Below, piece after piece: positions 37,116 to 44,430 of a DNA stretch of 64,000 bases. The translations under genes and the position numbers were made by a program. Numbering within the stretch: the stretch's first letter is position 1; each line of letters begins with the position of its first letter. Source of the DNA: Propionispora sp. 2/2-37 (lineage in GTDB: Bacteria; Bacillota; Negativicutes; Propionisporales; Propionisporaceae); assembly GCF_001298735.1 (NCBI RefSeq), contig NZ_CYSP01000011.1, positions 62,001 through 126,000 of the forward strand. The letters are read 5' to 3'. A model generated the notes under the pieces. The model was not told where the DNA came from. It saw nothing but the letters and a program-made list of their open reading frames with translations, and made no database searches.

Positions 37116-38684
37116 ATGCAAAGGAAAATTACCGTTTTGGATACCACCTTAAGGGACGGCGAACAAGTTCCCGGAGCCAAACTGAATATCCAGGAAAAAC
37201 TGCGAATCGCCCGGCAGTTAAAAACGCTTCAGGTCGATATCATCGAAGCCGGTTTCCCCATTTCCTCACAGGGCGATTTCGAGGCAGTAAGGCATATCGC
37301 CAGAGAAATCGTCGACGGTCCGGCCATAACGGCACTGGCCCGTGCCGTCAAGGCCGACATTGACGCGGTTTACGAAAGTATCAAAGAGGCACAGCAGCCG
37401 CTGATCCACATTGTCCTGGGAGTCTCCAATTCCCATATTGAAAATAAATTGCGAAAATCAAAAGAAGAAATTATGGAACTGGGCATCGAGGCTGTCAAAT
37501 ATGCAAAAAAATTACTGCCCGACGTGCAATACTCTACCGAGGACGCCACCAGAGCCGATTTTGAATACCTGTGGAAAACCATCGAAGCTGCCATAAAAGC
37601 GGGCGCTACCATCATTAATGTGCCGGATACCGTCGGTTACGCCGTACCGGAAGAATTTGGCGAGCTAATCCGGAAAATAAACTACCGCATGAAAAATATA
37701 AACGACAGTGTCCTGCTGAGCGTCCACTGTCATAACGACACCGGTTTAGCTACTGCCAATACCCTGGCCGCCGTGAAAAACGGTGCCGATAAAATCGAAT
37801 GTACGTTAAACGGAATCGGTGAGCGCGCCGGCAATGCGGCTCTGGAGGAAGTGGTTGTCGGCATAAAGCTCCGTTCCGGCTATTACGGAGCCTACACCAA
37901 TATCGTAACTAAAGAAATCAAAAACACCTCCACCCTGGTCAGCAACTTAATGGGTCTGGAGGTGCAGGTCAATAAAGCAGTAACCGGTGATAACGCCTTC
38001 GCCCATTCTTCCGGAATCCATCAGGACGGTCTCTTAAAAGACCGCAGCACCTATGAGATTTTACGGCCGGAAGATGTCGGTGTAGAAAGCATGGAACTGA
38101 TCCTGACAGCCCGTTCGGGACGTCATGCCTTTAAAAGTGCCGTTTCCCAGTTTTTACGGGAGCCACTGCCCGAAACCGATTTTGAACAATTATTCGCAAG
38201 CTTTTTAAAACTGGCAGACAGGAAAAAAGAAGTCTATAATCATGACGTATACCACCTTGTCGAAGCCCATTTCGCCGCACGGAAAGAAAGCCCTTGCGTG
38301 TCAAGCCAGAACTTGTACGAATTGGTCAATTTACAGGTAATCAGCAACGATCTCTTCCCGTCCGCCAGCATCAAACTCAAATACGGTAATCAGTTTCATA
38401 TGGGCAGCGCCGTCGGCGACGGGCCTATCGATGCCTTGTATCAGGCTATTAATAATATTGTAGCCCTGGATGCAGAGCTGTTGGAATACAAGATCAGCAG
38501 TATCAGCAAAGGCAATGAAGCCTTAGGCCGGGTTCATTTAAAAATAAATCATCAGGGGATGATCCATTCCGGCAAAGCCGTTGATACGGATATTATTAAA
38601 GCCAGCGCCGAAGCCTATTTGAATGCCCTCAATCAGGTGCTGCTGGAAAACTGGAAAAAGGAAAATAAAGCTGCACTGCCCTAA
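37116..38684 (+). CDS. leuA: 2-isopropylmalate synthase
   Basis: First committed step of leucine synthesis: condenses acetyl-CoA with 2-oxoisovalerate. 522 residues: the HMGL-like TIM barrel with VLDTTLRDGEQVPGAKL, SVHCHNDTGLATANTLAAV and GIGERAGNAALEEVVVGI, then HSSGIHQDGLLKD. The C-terminal LeuA regulatory domain (about 390-510) gives leucine feedback. GAGAGG precedes the ATG. Controlled by the leucine T-box, which removes the usual doubt about citramalate synthase. No leuBCD follow in this window. Confidence 0.95.
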   Translation: MQRKITVLDTTLRDGEQVPGAKLNIQEKLRIARQLKTLQVDIIEAGFPISSQGDFEAVRHIAREIVDGPAITALARAVKADIDAVYESIKEAQQPLIHIVLGVSNSHIENKLRKSKEEIMELGIEAVKYAKKLLPDVQYSTEDATRADFEYLWKTIEAAIKAGATIINVPDTVGYAVPEEFGELIRKINYRMKNINDSVLLSVHCHNDTGLATANTLAAVKNGADKIECTLNGIGERAGNAALEEVVVGIKLRSGYYGAYTNIVTKEIKNTSTLVSNLMGLEVQVNKAVTGDNAFAHSSGIHQDGLLKDRSTYEILRPEDVGVESMELILTARSGRHAFKSAVSQFLREPLPETDFEQLFASFLKLADRKKEVYNHDVYHLVEAHFAARKESPCVSSQNLYELVNLQVISNDLFPSASIKLKYGNQFHMGSAVGDGPIDALYQAINNIVALDAELLEYKISSISKGNEALGRVHLKINHQGMIHSGKAVDTDIIKASAEAYLNALNQVLLENWKKENKAALP

Positions 38685-38686
38685 TA

Positions 38687-39403
38687 TCAAAGCCCCAGTA
38701 AATTCAGGGTTTCTTTATCCACCACGCCGGAAGGCTTCCGTCCCCGGTCATGTTGAAACCGCTTGACAGCCGTTTCGGTATCCCGGTTGAAGAAGCCGTC
38801 GGCACGCCCTTCCAGATATCCCAGCGCTCTTAATTTACGCTGCAGCTCTACTACATCGGCTCCCATTGACTCATAACGCAAAATCCGCCCAATGCGCTGC
38901 GGTTTATCCACGATGCGCACCGGAGTCCCGACCGGTACCCATTCGAACAGTTCTTCCACATCCCGGTTGCGCAGCCGGATACAGCCTTTGCTGATAAAAT
39001 GTCCAATACTCCAGGGCCGGTTGGTGCCATGAATACCATACCCTCCCCAGGGAACGTCAAGTGCCATGAAACGGGTACCCATGATATCACCTGACCGGTG
39101 CGCTTTCCAGATTACCGTCCAGTCGCCGACCGGCGTGGGCGTATCGCTGTCGCCTACGGCAATGCGGTATTGTTTATATAAAACACCGTCATCATATACC
39201 TCCAGCATCCGTTCCTGCACCTTTACCACCAGGGAAACCTTGCCGGCAGGGGGAACTGCCGGCTGATTGGGGATGGCCGCGAGCTCCTGTTCATCCCAAA
39301 ATTCAAACCCGATCAAACTAGCGAGCAAACTGACAAAAATCAATGAAGCTATGGCAAAATAAAAACGGTTCTTTCTTACCAGCATGGACTGCAAATTCAA
39401 CAC
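38687..39403 (-). CDS. L,D-transpeptidase with peptidoglycan-binding domain
   Basis: Up to 238 residues. One N-terminal span (about 14-32) is a signal anchor. A YkuD catalytic domain (about 55-165) has the signature HGTNRPW...SKGCIRL with the nucleophile Cys. A C-terminal PG_binding_1 repeat (about 175-238, GADVVELQRKLRALGYLEGRADGFFNRDTETAVKRFQ) completes it. It cross-links or modifies peptidoglycan outside the membrane. The start is unclear: GTG 39403 abuts the AAGGAA site, and an in-frame TTG at 39394 has better spacing. Convergent with leuA, with almost no gap. Confidence 0.9.
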   Translation of the reverse strand: MLNLQSMLVRKNRFYFAIASLIFVSLLASLIGFEFWDEQELAAIPNQPAVPPAGKVSLVVKVQERMLEVYDDGVLYKQYRIAVGDSDTPTPVGDWTVIWKAHRSGDIMGTRFMALDVPWGGYGIHGTNRPWSIGHFISKGCIRLRNRDVEELFEWVPVGTPVRIVDKPQRIGRILRYESMGADVVELQRKLRALGYLEGRADGFFNRDTETAVKRFQHDRGRKPSGVVDKETLNLLGL

Positions 39404-39490
39404 TTCCTTACCGTTATGCCGTTCTTTAACAACTATATGCGTGGTCCCGTCAGGATATTTCCGTTAAACGATCATTTTCCAGTACAAAAC

Positions 39491-39536
39491 GCAGCGCAGG
39501 AAAAACCGCTTCAGCTAGCGGCTTTTCCTGCGCTGC
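39491..39536 (-). terminator. Compound hairpin terminator
   Basis: GCAGCGCAGG / CCTGCGCTGC arms enclose an inner CCGC / GCGG stem. On the minus strand GTTTTG follows. It sits 21 nt beyond the stop of the 55-codon ORF at 39557 and supports that ORF as the end of a transcript. Confidence 0.7.
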
Positions 39537-39556
39537 ATTCTCATAAATCCAAAAAC

Positions 39557-39724
39557 CTATTGGGCAAATCGCTCCATTTTTTGCCGTTTAAGATTTTGTT
39601 GGGCCAGTTTGACGGTATCCACCGGTTCCAGCTTGTCGCCATACTTTTCTGCCAGCAACCTTTCTACTTCTTCCGGCGGCAGGGTATAGGATGCTACCTG
39701 AGAGTATTTTCCATTGGCTATGAT
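39557..39724 (-). CDS. 55-codon ORF without a canonical start codon
   Basis: On the minus strand an open frame reads IIANGKYSQVASYTLPPEEV, continues as ERLLAEKYGDKLEPV and then a helical, basic tail, ending RFAQ and TAG. Composition and codons look coding. The stop TGA lies two codons before the first Ile, and no ATG, GTG or TTG occurs until codon 23. AAGGAAGGGAG lies 9 nt before the first ATC, as a Shine-Dalgarno sequence should. Initiation at ATC or ATA, or an ATG-to-ATC change that disables the gene, would explain this. Product unknown, probably a small cytoplasmic helical protein. Confidence 0.5.
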   Translation of the reverse strand: MIANGKYSQVASYTLPPEEVERLLAEKYGDKLEPVDTVKLAQQNLKRQKMERFAQ

Positions 39725-39822
39725 ATTGAGTCACTCCCTTCCTTCCTAGTATACCCATTACACCGCAAAACACCCGGAAAAGGGAAACCGTCCACCTGGA
39801 AAATGTTCTCTTTGGCAGCAGT

Positions 39823-40674
39823 TCAAATTCCTTTGGTCCCCGGCAGGGTAAAGCCCCTGCCCAGCACTTCCGCCGCATCGCTGACAATCATAAATGCCTG
39901 GGGATCGGCTGTTTGTACTAAAAACTTCAGCTTGGCAATCTGCATCAGACTGACAACCACAAAAATCACCTGCTTGTCCTGACGGGTAAAAGCGCCCTCC
40001 CCCCGTAAAATAGTGGCGCCACGCCCTACTTCCTGCAAAATGGAGCGGGAAATTTCCTCCGTATTATAGGAAATAATATACACCACTTTGCGGCGGTTAA
40101 AGCCTTCTATCACTTTATCGGTCATATTGGCGGCAATAAACATGGAAATTAAGGTTAAAACAGCCAGCTGCAATCCGAAAAGCCAGGCGGCAACAAGCAT
40201 GATGATAAAGTTAAAGCTGAAGCCAACGACTCCCACATTAAACGAATAATGCTTTTTTATGATGGCTGCAACCACGTCCAGACCACCGGCGCTGCCGTTC
40301 ACCCGGAATATCAGTCCGGACCCGATTCCACTGACAAAGCCGCCGGTAATAGCCGACAGCAGCGGATCACTCAGAGGATGGTACCCTTTCAAAAACTGGG
40401 TGGCGTCAACCGCGACAGCAAAAACGATGATTCCATAAATGGTTGTCAGGGTATAAGTCCGGCCTAGTTGCCTGTAAGCGGCATAGATCAAGGGAATATT
40501 AAACACAAAGGTCTGTATCCCGATCGGCAAGCCGAATAATAAATACAGGATGATGGCAACCCCGCTGATTCCACCGCTAAGCAATTGATGAGGCACTAAA
40601 AACAGATTGATGGAAATACTGCAGATAAAACAGCCAATGGCTATGGCAATATATTGCCATACTTTTTTTTTCAT
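39823..40674 (-). CDS. YitT-family membrane protein
   Basis: 283 residues. About six membrane spans in the YitT/DUF161 region (VWQYIAIAIGCFICSISINLFLVPHQLLSGGISGVAIIL, GSAGGLDVVAAIIKKHYS), followed by a cytoplasmic DUF2179 domain (about 220-280, KVVYIISYNTEEISRSILQEVGRGATILRGEGAFTRQDKQVIFVVVS). Length and layout are standard. Substrate or role is not established for most members. GGAGG lies 5 nt before the ATG. The small ORF at 39557 follows about 100 nt downstream and may be co-transcribed. Confidence 0.9.
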   Translation of the reverse strand: MKKKVWQYIAIAIGCFICSISINLFLVPHQLLSGGISGVAIILYLLFGLPIGIQTFVFNIPLIYAAYRQLGRTYTLTTIYGIIVFAVAVDATQFLKGYHPLSDPLLSAITGGFVSGIGSGLIFRVNGSAGGLDVVAAIIKKHYSFNVGVVGFSFNFIIMLVAAWLFGLQLAVLTLISMFIAANMTDKVIEGFNRRKVVYIISYNTEEISRSILQEVGRGATILRGEGAFTRQDKQVIFVVVSLMQIAKLKFLVQTADPQAFMIVSDAAEVLGRGFTLPGTKGI

Positions 40675-41022
40675 ACTTTCCTCCGTTGGTTATCATACTC
40701 TTCTTTTATCTTGGTTAGTGTTCTACCTTGCCATACGCTTTAAACCTCTTCCGTCAAAAATCTGAAAAAATCGTCCAGGAATATGCCGGTTTCCTTTACA
40801 ACATAACCACTTATCGAATTCTTTCTGTCAATACATTAATCCTCCTCATACCGGAAAACACCGGCTGACACAGCGATAAAAATTCCTGCCGGCCTGGGTA
40901 CCAAATTCCCGGCAGCGCCATATTCTATACCATAGGGATAAAAAAACAGTGTTAGCTTTAGCTAACCCCGGCATAAACCCTAAAGATGCCCAGTACAGCT
41001 AACAGCAAAAGGAGATGGCCAC
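40675..41022. other. 348-bp divergent control region yitT/feoA
   Basis: Contains a CTGCCGG / CCGGCAG hairpin-like repeat (40886-40915) without a T-run and the palindrome at 40951-40966 described separately. No gene seen. Confidence 0.5.
40951..40966. promoter_or_regulatory. Candidate DtxR-type operator upstream of feoA
   Basis: GTTAGC-TTTA-GCTAAC is a perfect inverted repeat 57 nt before the feoA start. Its TTAG/CTAA half-sites resemble DtxR/IdeR-family operators, and a DtxR/MntR-type regulator is encoded 1.2 kb downstream. Predicted iron-responsive repression. Confidence 0.5.
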
Positions 41023-41268
41023 ATGAATCAAACGAATAACCCGGTATCGTTAGCCGATATCTGCATTGGAACGACCTGTAAAATTTCTTCTGTTGATCTG
41101 GATGGTCTACTAAAAAGAAGAGTGCTGGATCTTGGCATTCTCCCCGGTACCTCCGTGGAATGCATTCGCCGCAGTCCTGCCGGCGATCCTGTTGCCTATC
41201 GCGTGCGCGGCACAACGATAGCGCTGCGCAGTCATGATGCCAGACAGATTAGAGTTCATCCCATTTAA
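41023..41268 (+). CDS. feoA: Ferrous iron transport protein A
   Basis: An 81-residue SH3-like FeoA protein: SLADICIGTTCKISSVDL, LKRRVLDLGILPGTSVECIRRSPAGDPVAYRVRGTTIALRSHDARQI in outline. It matches the family's conserved RLxxLGxxPG and the LRxxxAxxI end. It assists FeoB in Fe2+ import at the inner membrane. AAGGAG lies 8 nt before the ATG. It is followed after 18 nt by a FeoB GTPase-domain gene, so they form a small operon behind a DtxR-like operator. Confidence 0.93.
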   Translation: MNQTNNPVSLADICIGTTCKISSVDLDGLLKRRVLDLGILPGTSVECIRRSPAGDPVAYRVRGTTIALRSHDARQIRVHPI

Positions 41269-41286
41269 TGCCGGAGGTGATCAACG

Positions 41287-42063
41287 GTGGATCTGCAAGC
41301 AAGGAAAATATCCCGTGCTCTGCCCGGCCTTTTTGGAATACATCCGGAGCCGGATCAATATGTCGTTGCCTTGGCCGGCAATCCCAATGTCGGCAAAAGC
41401 ACCGTATTTAACGCCTTGACCGGCCTGCATCAACACACCGGCAACTGGCCGGGAAAAACCGTGGATAATGCACAGGGTTCTTTTGAATACCTGAAACAGC
41501 CCTTTTTACTGGTTGACCTGCCGGGAACCTATTCCATTCTGGCCCACACGGTGGAAGAAGTAGTTGCCCGCGATTTTATCTGCTTCGGTCGGCCTGATGC
41601 CACGCTGGTGGTTCTGGATGCCACCTGCCTGGAGCGCAATCTAAATTTAGCGCTGCAAATTATGGAAATCACTCCCAAGTGCATTGTATGTATCAATCTG
41701 ATGGATGAAGCCAGAAAAAAACAGATCACCATTGACCTGCAGGGGCTGGAGTCCGAACTGGGGGTGCCCGTTGTAGCTACTGCCGCCCGCAAAGGCGAAG
41801 GTCTGCATTCATTAAAGGATGCGGTTTATCAGGTTAGTACCGGTCTGCGCAAAACTAAGCCCCGTCAGCTTCGTTACTCTTCACAGGTGGAAGAAGCCGT
41901 ACAACAACTGCTGCCGGATATTAGCCGGCTGGTCGGAACCAAACTCAATCCCCGCTGGGTGGCCTTACGGCTTTTGGACGGTGATAAATCGTTTATCGCC
42001 AGCATTAATCAGTATATCGAGTTGCAGGAATCCCCCGGTTTACTTAAAGTAGCCGCTTTATAA
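41287..42063 (+). CDS. feoB: Stand-alone FeoB GTPase (NFeoB) domain
   Basis: 258 residues; full FeoB is about 650-800. It contains the G-protein domain: G1 GNPNVGKST at 31-39, G2 region TGNWPGKTVD, G3 DLPGTYS at 77-83, G4 NLMD at 137-140. The helical guanine-dissociation-inhibitor domain follows to the end. The membrane permease part (Gate domains) is absent, and the gene ends in a clear stop and terminator. Start is GTG with GGAGGTG upstream. Either the permease half is encoded elsewhere, or this GTPase serves another partner. The symbol denotes the domain only. Confidence 0.85.
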   Translation: MDLQARKISRALPGLFGIHPEPDQYVVALAGNPNVGKSTVFNALTGLHQHTGNWPGKTVDNAQGSFEYLKQPFLLVDLPGTYSILAHTVEEVVARDFICFGRPDATLVVLDATCLERNLNLALQIMEITPKCIVCINLMDEARKKQITIDLQGLESELGVPVVATAARKGEGLHSLKDAVYQVSTGLRKTKPRQLRYSSQVEEAVQQLLPDISRLVGTKLNPRWVALRLLDGDKSFIASINQYIELQESPGLLKVAAL

Positions 42064-42127
42064 CGGTTGGTCCGTTGCCTTCTTTTTCTTTTGCTTTCAA
42101 ACAAACCTGCGTAAGTCTTTTTCACGA

Positions 42128-42170
42128 ATAAAGGACTGCAACCTCCCCAAGGGACGTCGCAGTCCTTTAT
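42128..42170. terminator. Bidirectional terminator between feoB-N and the DtxR-type gene
   Basis: A 10-bp stem AAAGGACTGC / GCAGTCCTTT with a 19-nt loop. Followed by ATTATTATT on the plus strand and preceded by A-rich sequence for the minus strand. Convergent gene ends. Confidence 0.75.
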
Positions 42171-42176
42171 TATTAT

Positions 42177-42596
42177 TTACGATTGCCGCACCGCCGGAAC
42201 ATACTCTAAAAACCTCCGGTAAACATCGGGATTTTCCTGAATAAAAACCATAAACCGCCGGATGGAAACAATCGTTGCCTGGGACAGATAATGTTCCATC
42301 GCCTCCGCTTCGGCCGCCACATCGCAGTTGGCACACAAAGTCCGCAGAAAATCCTGAAGCAGGGTATTGCGTTCAACCAGATAACAGCCCATCTGCCGGC
42401 CTTTATCGGTGAGATCAATCATGCCGTATTTTTGATAAGTAATATAACCGCCAGTCCGCAGTTTGCCCATGGCTTTCGTCACCGAAGGAAGGGATACCCC
42501 GAGCTTATGGCTGATATCGGTAACACGTACCACATGACGGTTAGCGGTAAACCGGTAAATTTCCTCCAGGTAATCTTCTAAGCTGGGGGAGAGCAT
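42177..42596 (-). CDS. DtxR/MntR-family metal-dependent regulator
   Basis: About 139 residues, the short MntR-like form. The N-terminal winged HTH (MLSPSLEDYLEEIYRF, VTDISHKLGVSLPSVTKAMGKLRTGGYITYQKYGMIDLTDKG) is followed by the dimerisation/metal domain. MntR-like ligands are visible as Asp8, Glu11, Glu98, Glu101 and His102. The His expected at 77 is Asn, which may change metal choice. Start at ATG 42596 with GGAGGTG; the long upstream frame has no ribosome site. Probably represses feoA-feoB in response to Fe2+ or Mn2+. Confidence 0.88.
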   Translation of the reverse strand: MLSPSLEDYLEEIYRFTANRHVVRVTDISHKLGVSLPSVTKAMGKLRTGGYITYQKYGMIDLTDKGRQMGCYLVERNTLLQDFLRTLCANCDVAAEAEAMEHYLSQATIVSIRRFMVFIQENPDVYRRFLEYVPAVRQS

Positions 42597-42839
42597 AATG
42601 TCACCTCCAGGAAAGTAGTAGCGCACTTTCAGCGATTCTACATCACCTTTATCAACATATGAAAAAGCTTCAACAATTATGCTTCCCCCACGCCTTGCCC
42701 CGGAACACTGCGTCAGCGAATGCTGCCGGTAGCCACTATGCAGTTCTGAACCGGAAACTGAACCGAACCGGACTTGTTGGTTTAAACAAGGATATTGGCA
42801 GCTTATATGCTGCTGTTTTGCCAGGCTGCCAATCATCGT

Positions 42840-43988
42840 TTAACGGGCTTTCAGTTTTTGATAGTTTTCAACGATGTCCGTAAATAAGGGTGAATCCGCT
42901 GCAACACCCGTATATTTTTCAATGGTTTTTTCCAAGCCTGCTTCACGGATCGAAACTTGTACTTCCACCGCTTCCGGGTCTTGTTTATAATCGAAGGACA
43001 AGGCGGCGGCAATGACGATTGCCAGTCCGGACGGAGAAATGCCATAACGCAGCGCTTGTACGGCGGGACTTACCAAACGGTCGTTTGGCGACAATTTCCG
43101 GAGGGGTGAACGCCCCACGCGAGTGACTTCGTCAGTGATGTGCGGATTTTTAAACCGGTTTATGATTTTATTAATATAAGCCTGATGGTTTTCTTTATCA
43201 AAACCATATTTGGCCACCAGCATGGCCCCTGTCTCCTGAAGCACTTTCTCTGTCAGCGACAAAATATGCGTATCTTGAATAGCCCTGTCGATACTGTCAA
43301 AACCGTATAAATATCCCAGATAAGCAACTGTTGCATGACCGGTATTCACCGTGAACAGCTTGCGTTCAATATACGGTTTCAAATCATCAACATAGGTAAC
43401 ACCCTCAATAGCCGGGACTTTTCCGATGACCTGCGATTGATTAACAACCCATTCATAAAACGGCTCAACCGTTACCAGCAGTTTATCCTCATTTTTCTGC
43501 AGCGGCACAATGCGGTCCACGGCAGCATCGGGAAAACCGATTTTCTCCGCTGCCGTTTTCTTCTCCTGCTCACTTAATGCCCCATAGACAAAGGACTTAA
43601 GGGTCGAACTGCCGCCGATCATATTTTCACAGGCAATTACATTGAGGGGCTTACCGCCCTGCTGCAGCCTGAGGGCAATCCCCCTGGCAATGATCGGAGC
43701 AATAAATTTAAGAATATTAGGACCGATAGCCGTTGTTACCAGGTCTGCAGCCACAATCTCCCGGGCAACCGCCTCTTCGTCCCTGCCGTCAATCGCTCTG
43801 ATATTTTTTACAGTACAAGCGGCATGGTCTTCTGCAGCAAGCATAACGGTATATTCTTTCCGCCGATTTATTTCTTCCACCAGTTCCTGATTAACATCCA
43901 CAAAACAAACTTCATAGCCTGCCCGGTACAGCAGCTGCCCGATAAACCCTCTGCCGATATTACCGGCACCGTAATGAACCGCCAGCAT
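42840..43988 (-). CDS. mtlD: Mannitol-1-phosphate 5-dehydrogenase
   Basis: Oxidises mannitol-1-phosphate to fructose-6-phosphate with NAD+, feeding glycolysis. 382 residues: Rossmann start MLAVHYGAGNIGRGFIGQLL, DLVTTAIGPNIL, and the polyol-dehydrogenase C-terminal domain with ERKLFTVNTGHATVAYLGYL, which holds the catalytic Lys region. The ATG lies 2 nt after the mtlF stop, and its ribosome site is inside mtlF. Last gene of the mannitol operon. Confidence 0.96.
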   Translation of the reverse strand: MLAVHYGAGNIGRGFIGQLLYRAGYEVCFVDVNQELVEEINRRKEYTVMLAAEDHAACTVKNIRAIDGRDEEAVAREIVAADLVTTAIGPNILKFIAPIIARGIALRLQQGGKPLNVIACENMIGGSSTLKSFVYGALSEQEKKTAAEKIGFPDAAVDRIVPLQKNEDKLLVTVEPFYEWVVNQSQVIGKVPAIEGVTYVDDLKPYIERKLFTVNTGHATVAYLGYLYGFDSIDRAIQDTHILSLTEKVLQETGAMLVAKYGFDKENHQAYINKIINRFKNPHITDEVTRVGRSPLRKLSPNDRLVSPAVQALRYGISPSGLAIVIAAALSFDYKQDPEAVEVQVSIREAGLEKTIEKYTGVAADSPLFTDIVENYQKLKAR

Positions 43989-43990
43989 GC

Positions 43991-44428
43991 TTACATTCCC
44001 CTTTCGAAGAGCTCGATAATTTCTTCTTTCGTCGTTGCCTGGACAAGCTTTTTTACACTGTCCTCTTCCGCGCAGACGATAGCAATATTGGACAAAATCT
44101 CCAGGTGTTCATCACCCACACCGGCAATGCCGATCAGCAGATAGGCTGTATTCCCCTCGCCAAAATCCACGCCGCCGGGCACCTGCACAATGGAAATCCC
44201 GGACGATTTAATAAACGGTTTGGATTCGTTGGTACCGTGAGGAATCGCTACGCCGTTGCCGATATAGGTCGTCGTCAGTTCTTCCCGTTTATACATTTTT
44301 TCAATATACTCGCCGGTCACATGCCGGCCATCCACCAAAAGCTGTCCGGCCAGAGCAATGGCTTCCCTTTTATCGGCCGGACTGGCATTTAATTTAATGT
44401 TATCTTTGGTTATCGCTATCTGGCTCAT
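43991..44428 (-). CDS. mtlF: PTS mannitol-specific EIIA component
   Basis: A 145-residue cytoplasmic phosphocarrier. The phosphorylated His lies in GNGVAIPHGTNESKPFI; LVDGRHVTGEYIEKMYKREE and the C-terminal KKLVQATTKEEIIELF are typical of the PTS EIIA type 2 family. It passes phosphate from HPr to the EIIB domain of MtlA. AAGGAG lies upstream of the ATG. Coupled tightly to mtlR before it and mtlD after it. Confidence 0.95.
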   Translation of the reverse strand: MSQIAITKDNIKLNASPADKREAIALAGQLLVDGRHVTGEYIEKMYKREELTTTYIGNGVAIPHGTNESKPFIKSSGISIVQVPGGVDFGEGNTAYLLIGIAGVGDEHLEILSNIAIVCAEEDSVKKLVQATTKEEIIELFERGM

Positions 44429-44430
44429 GA

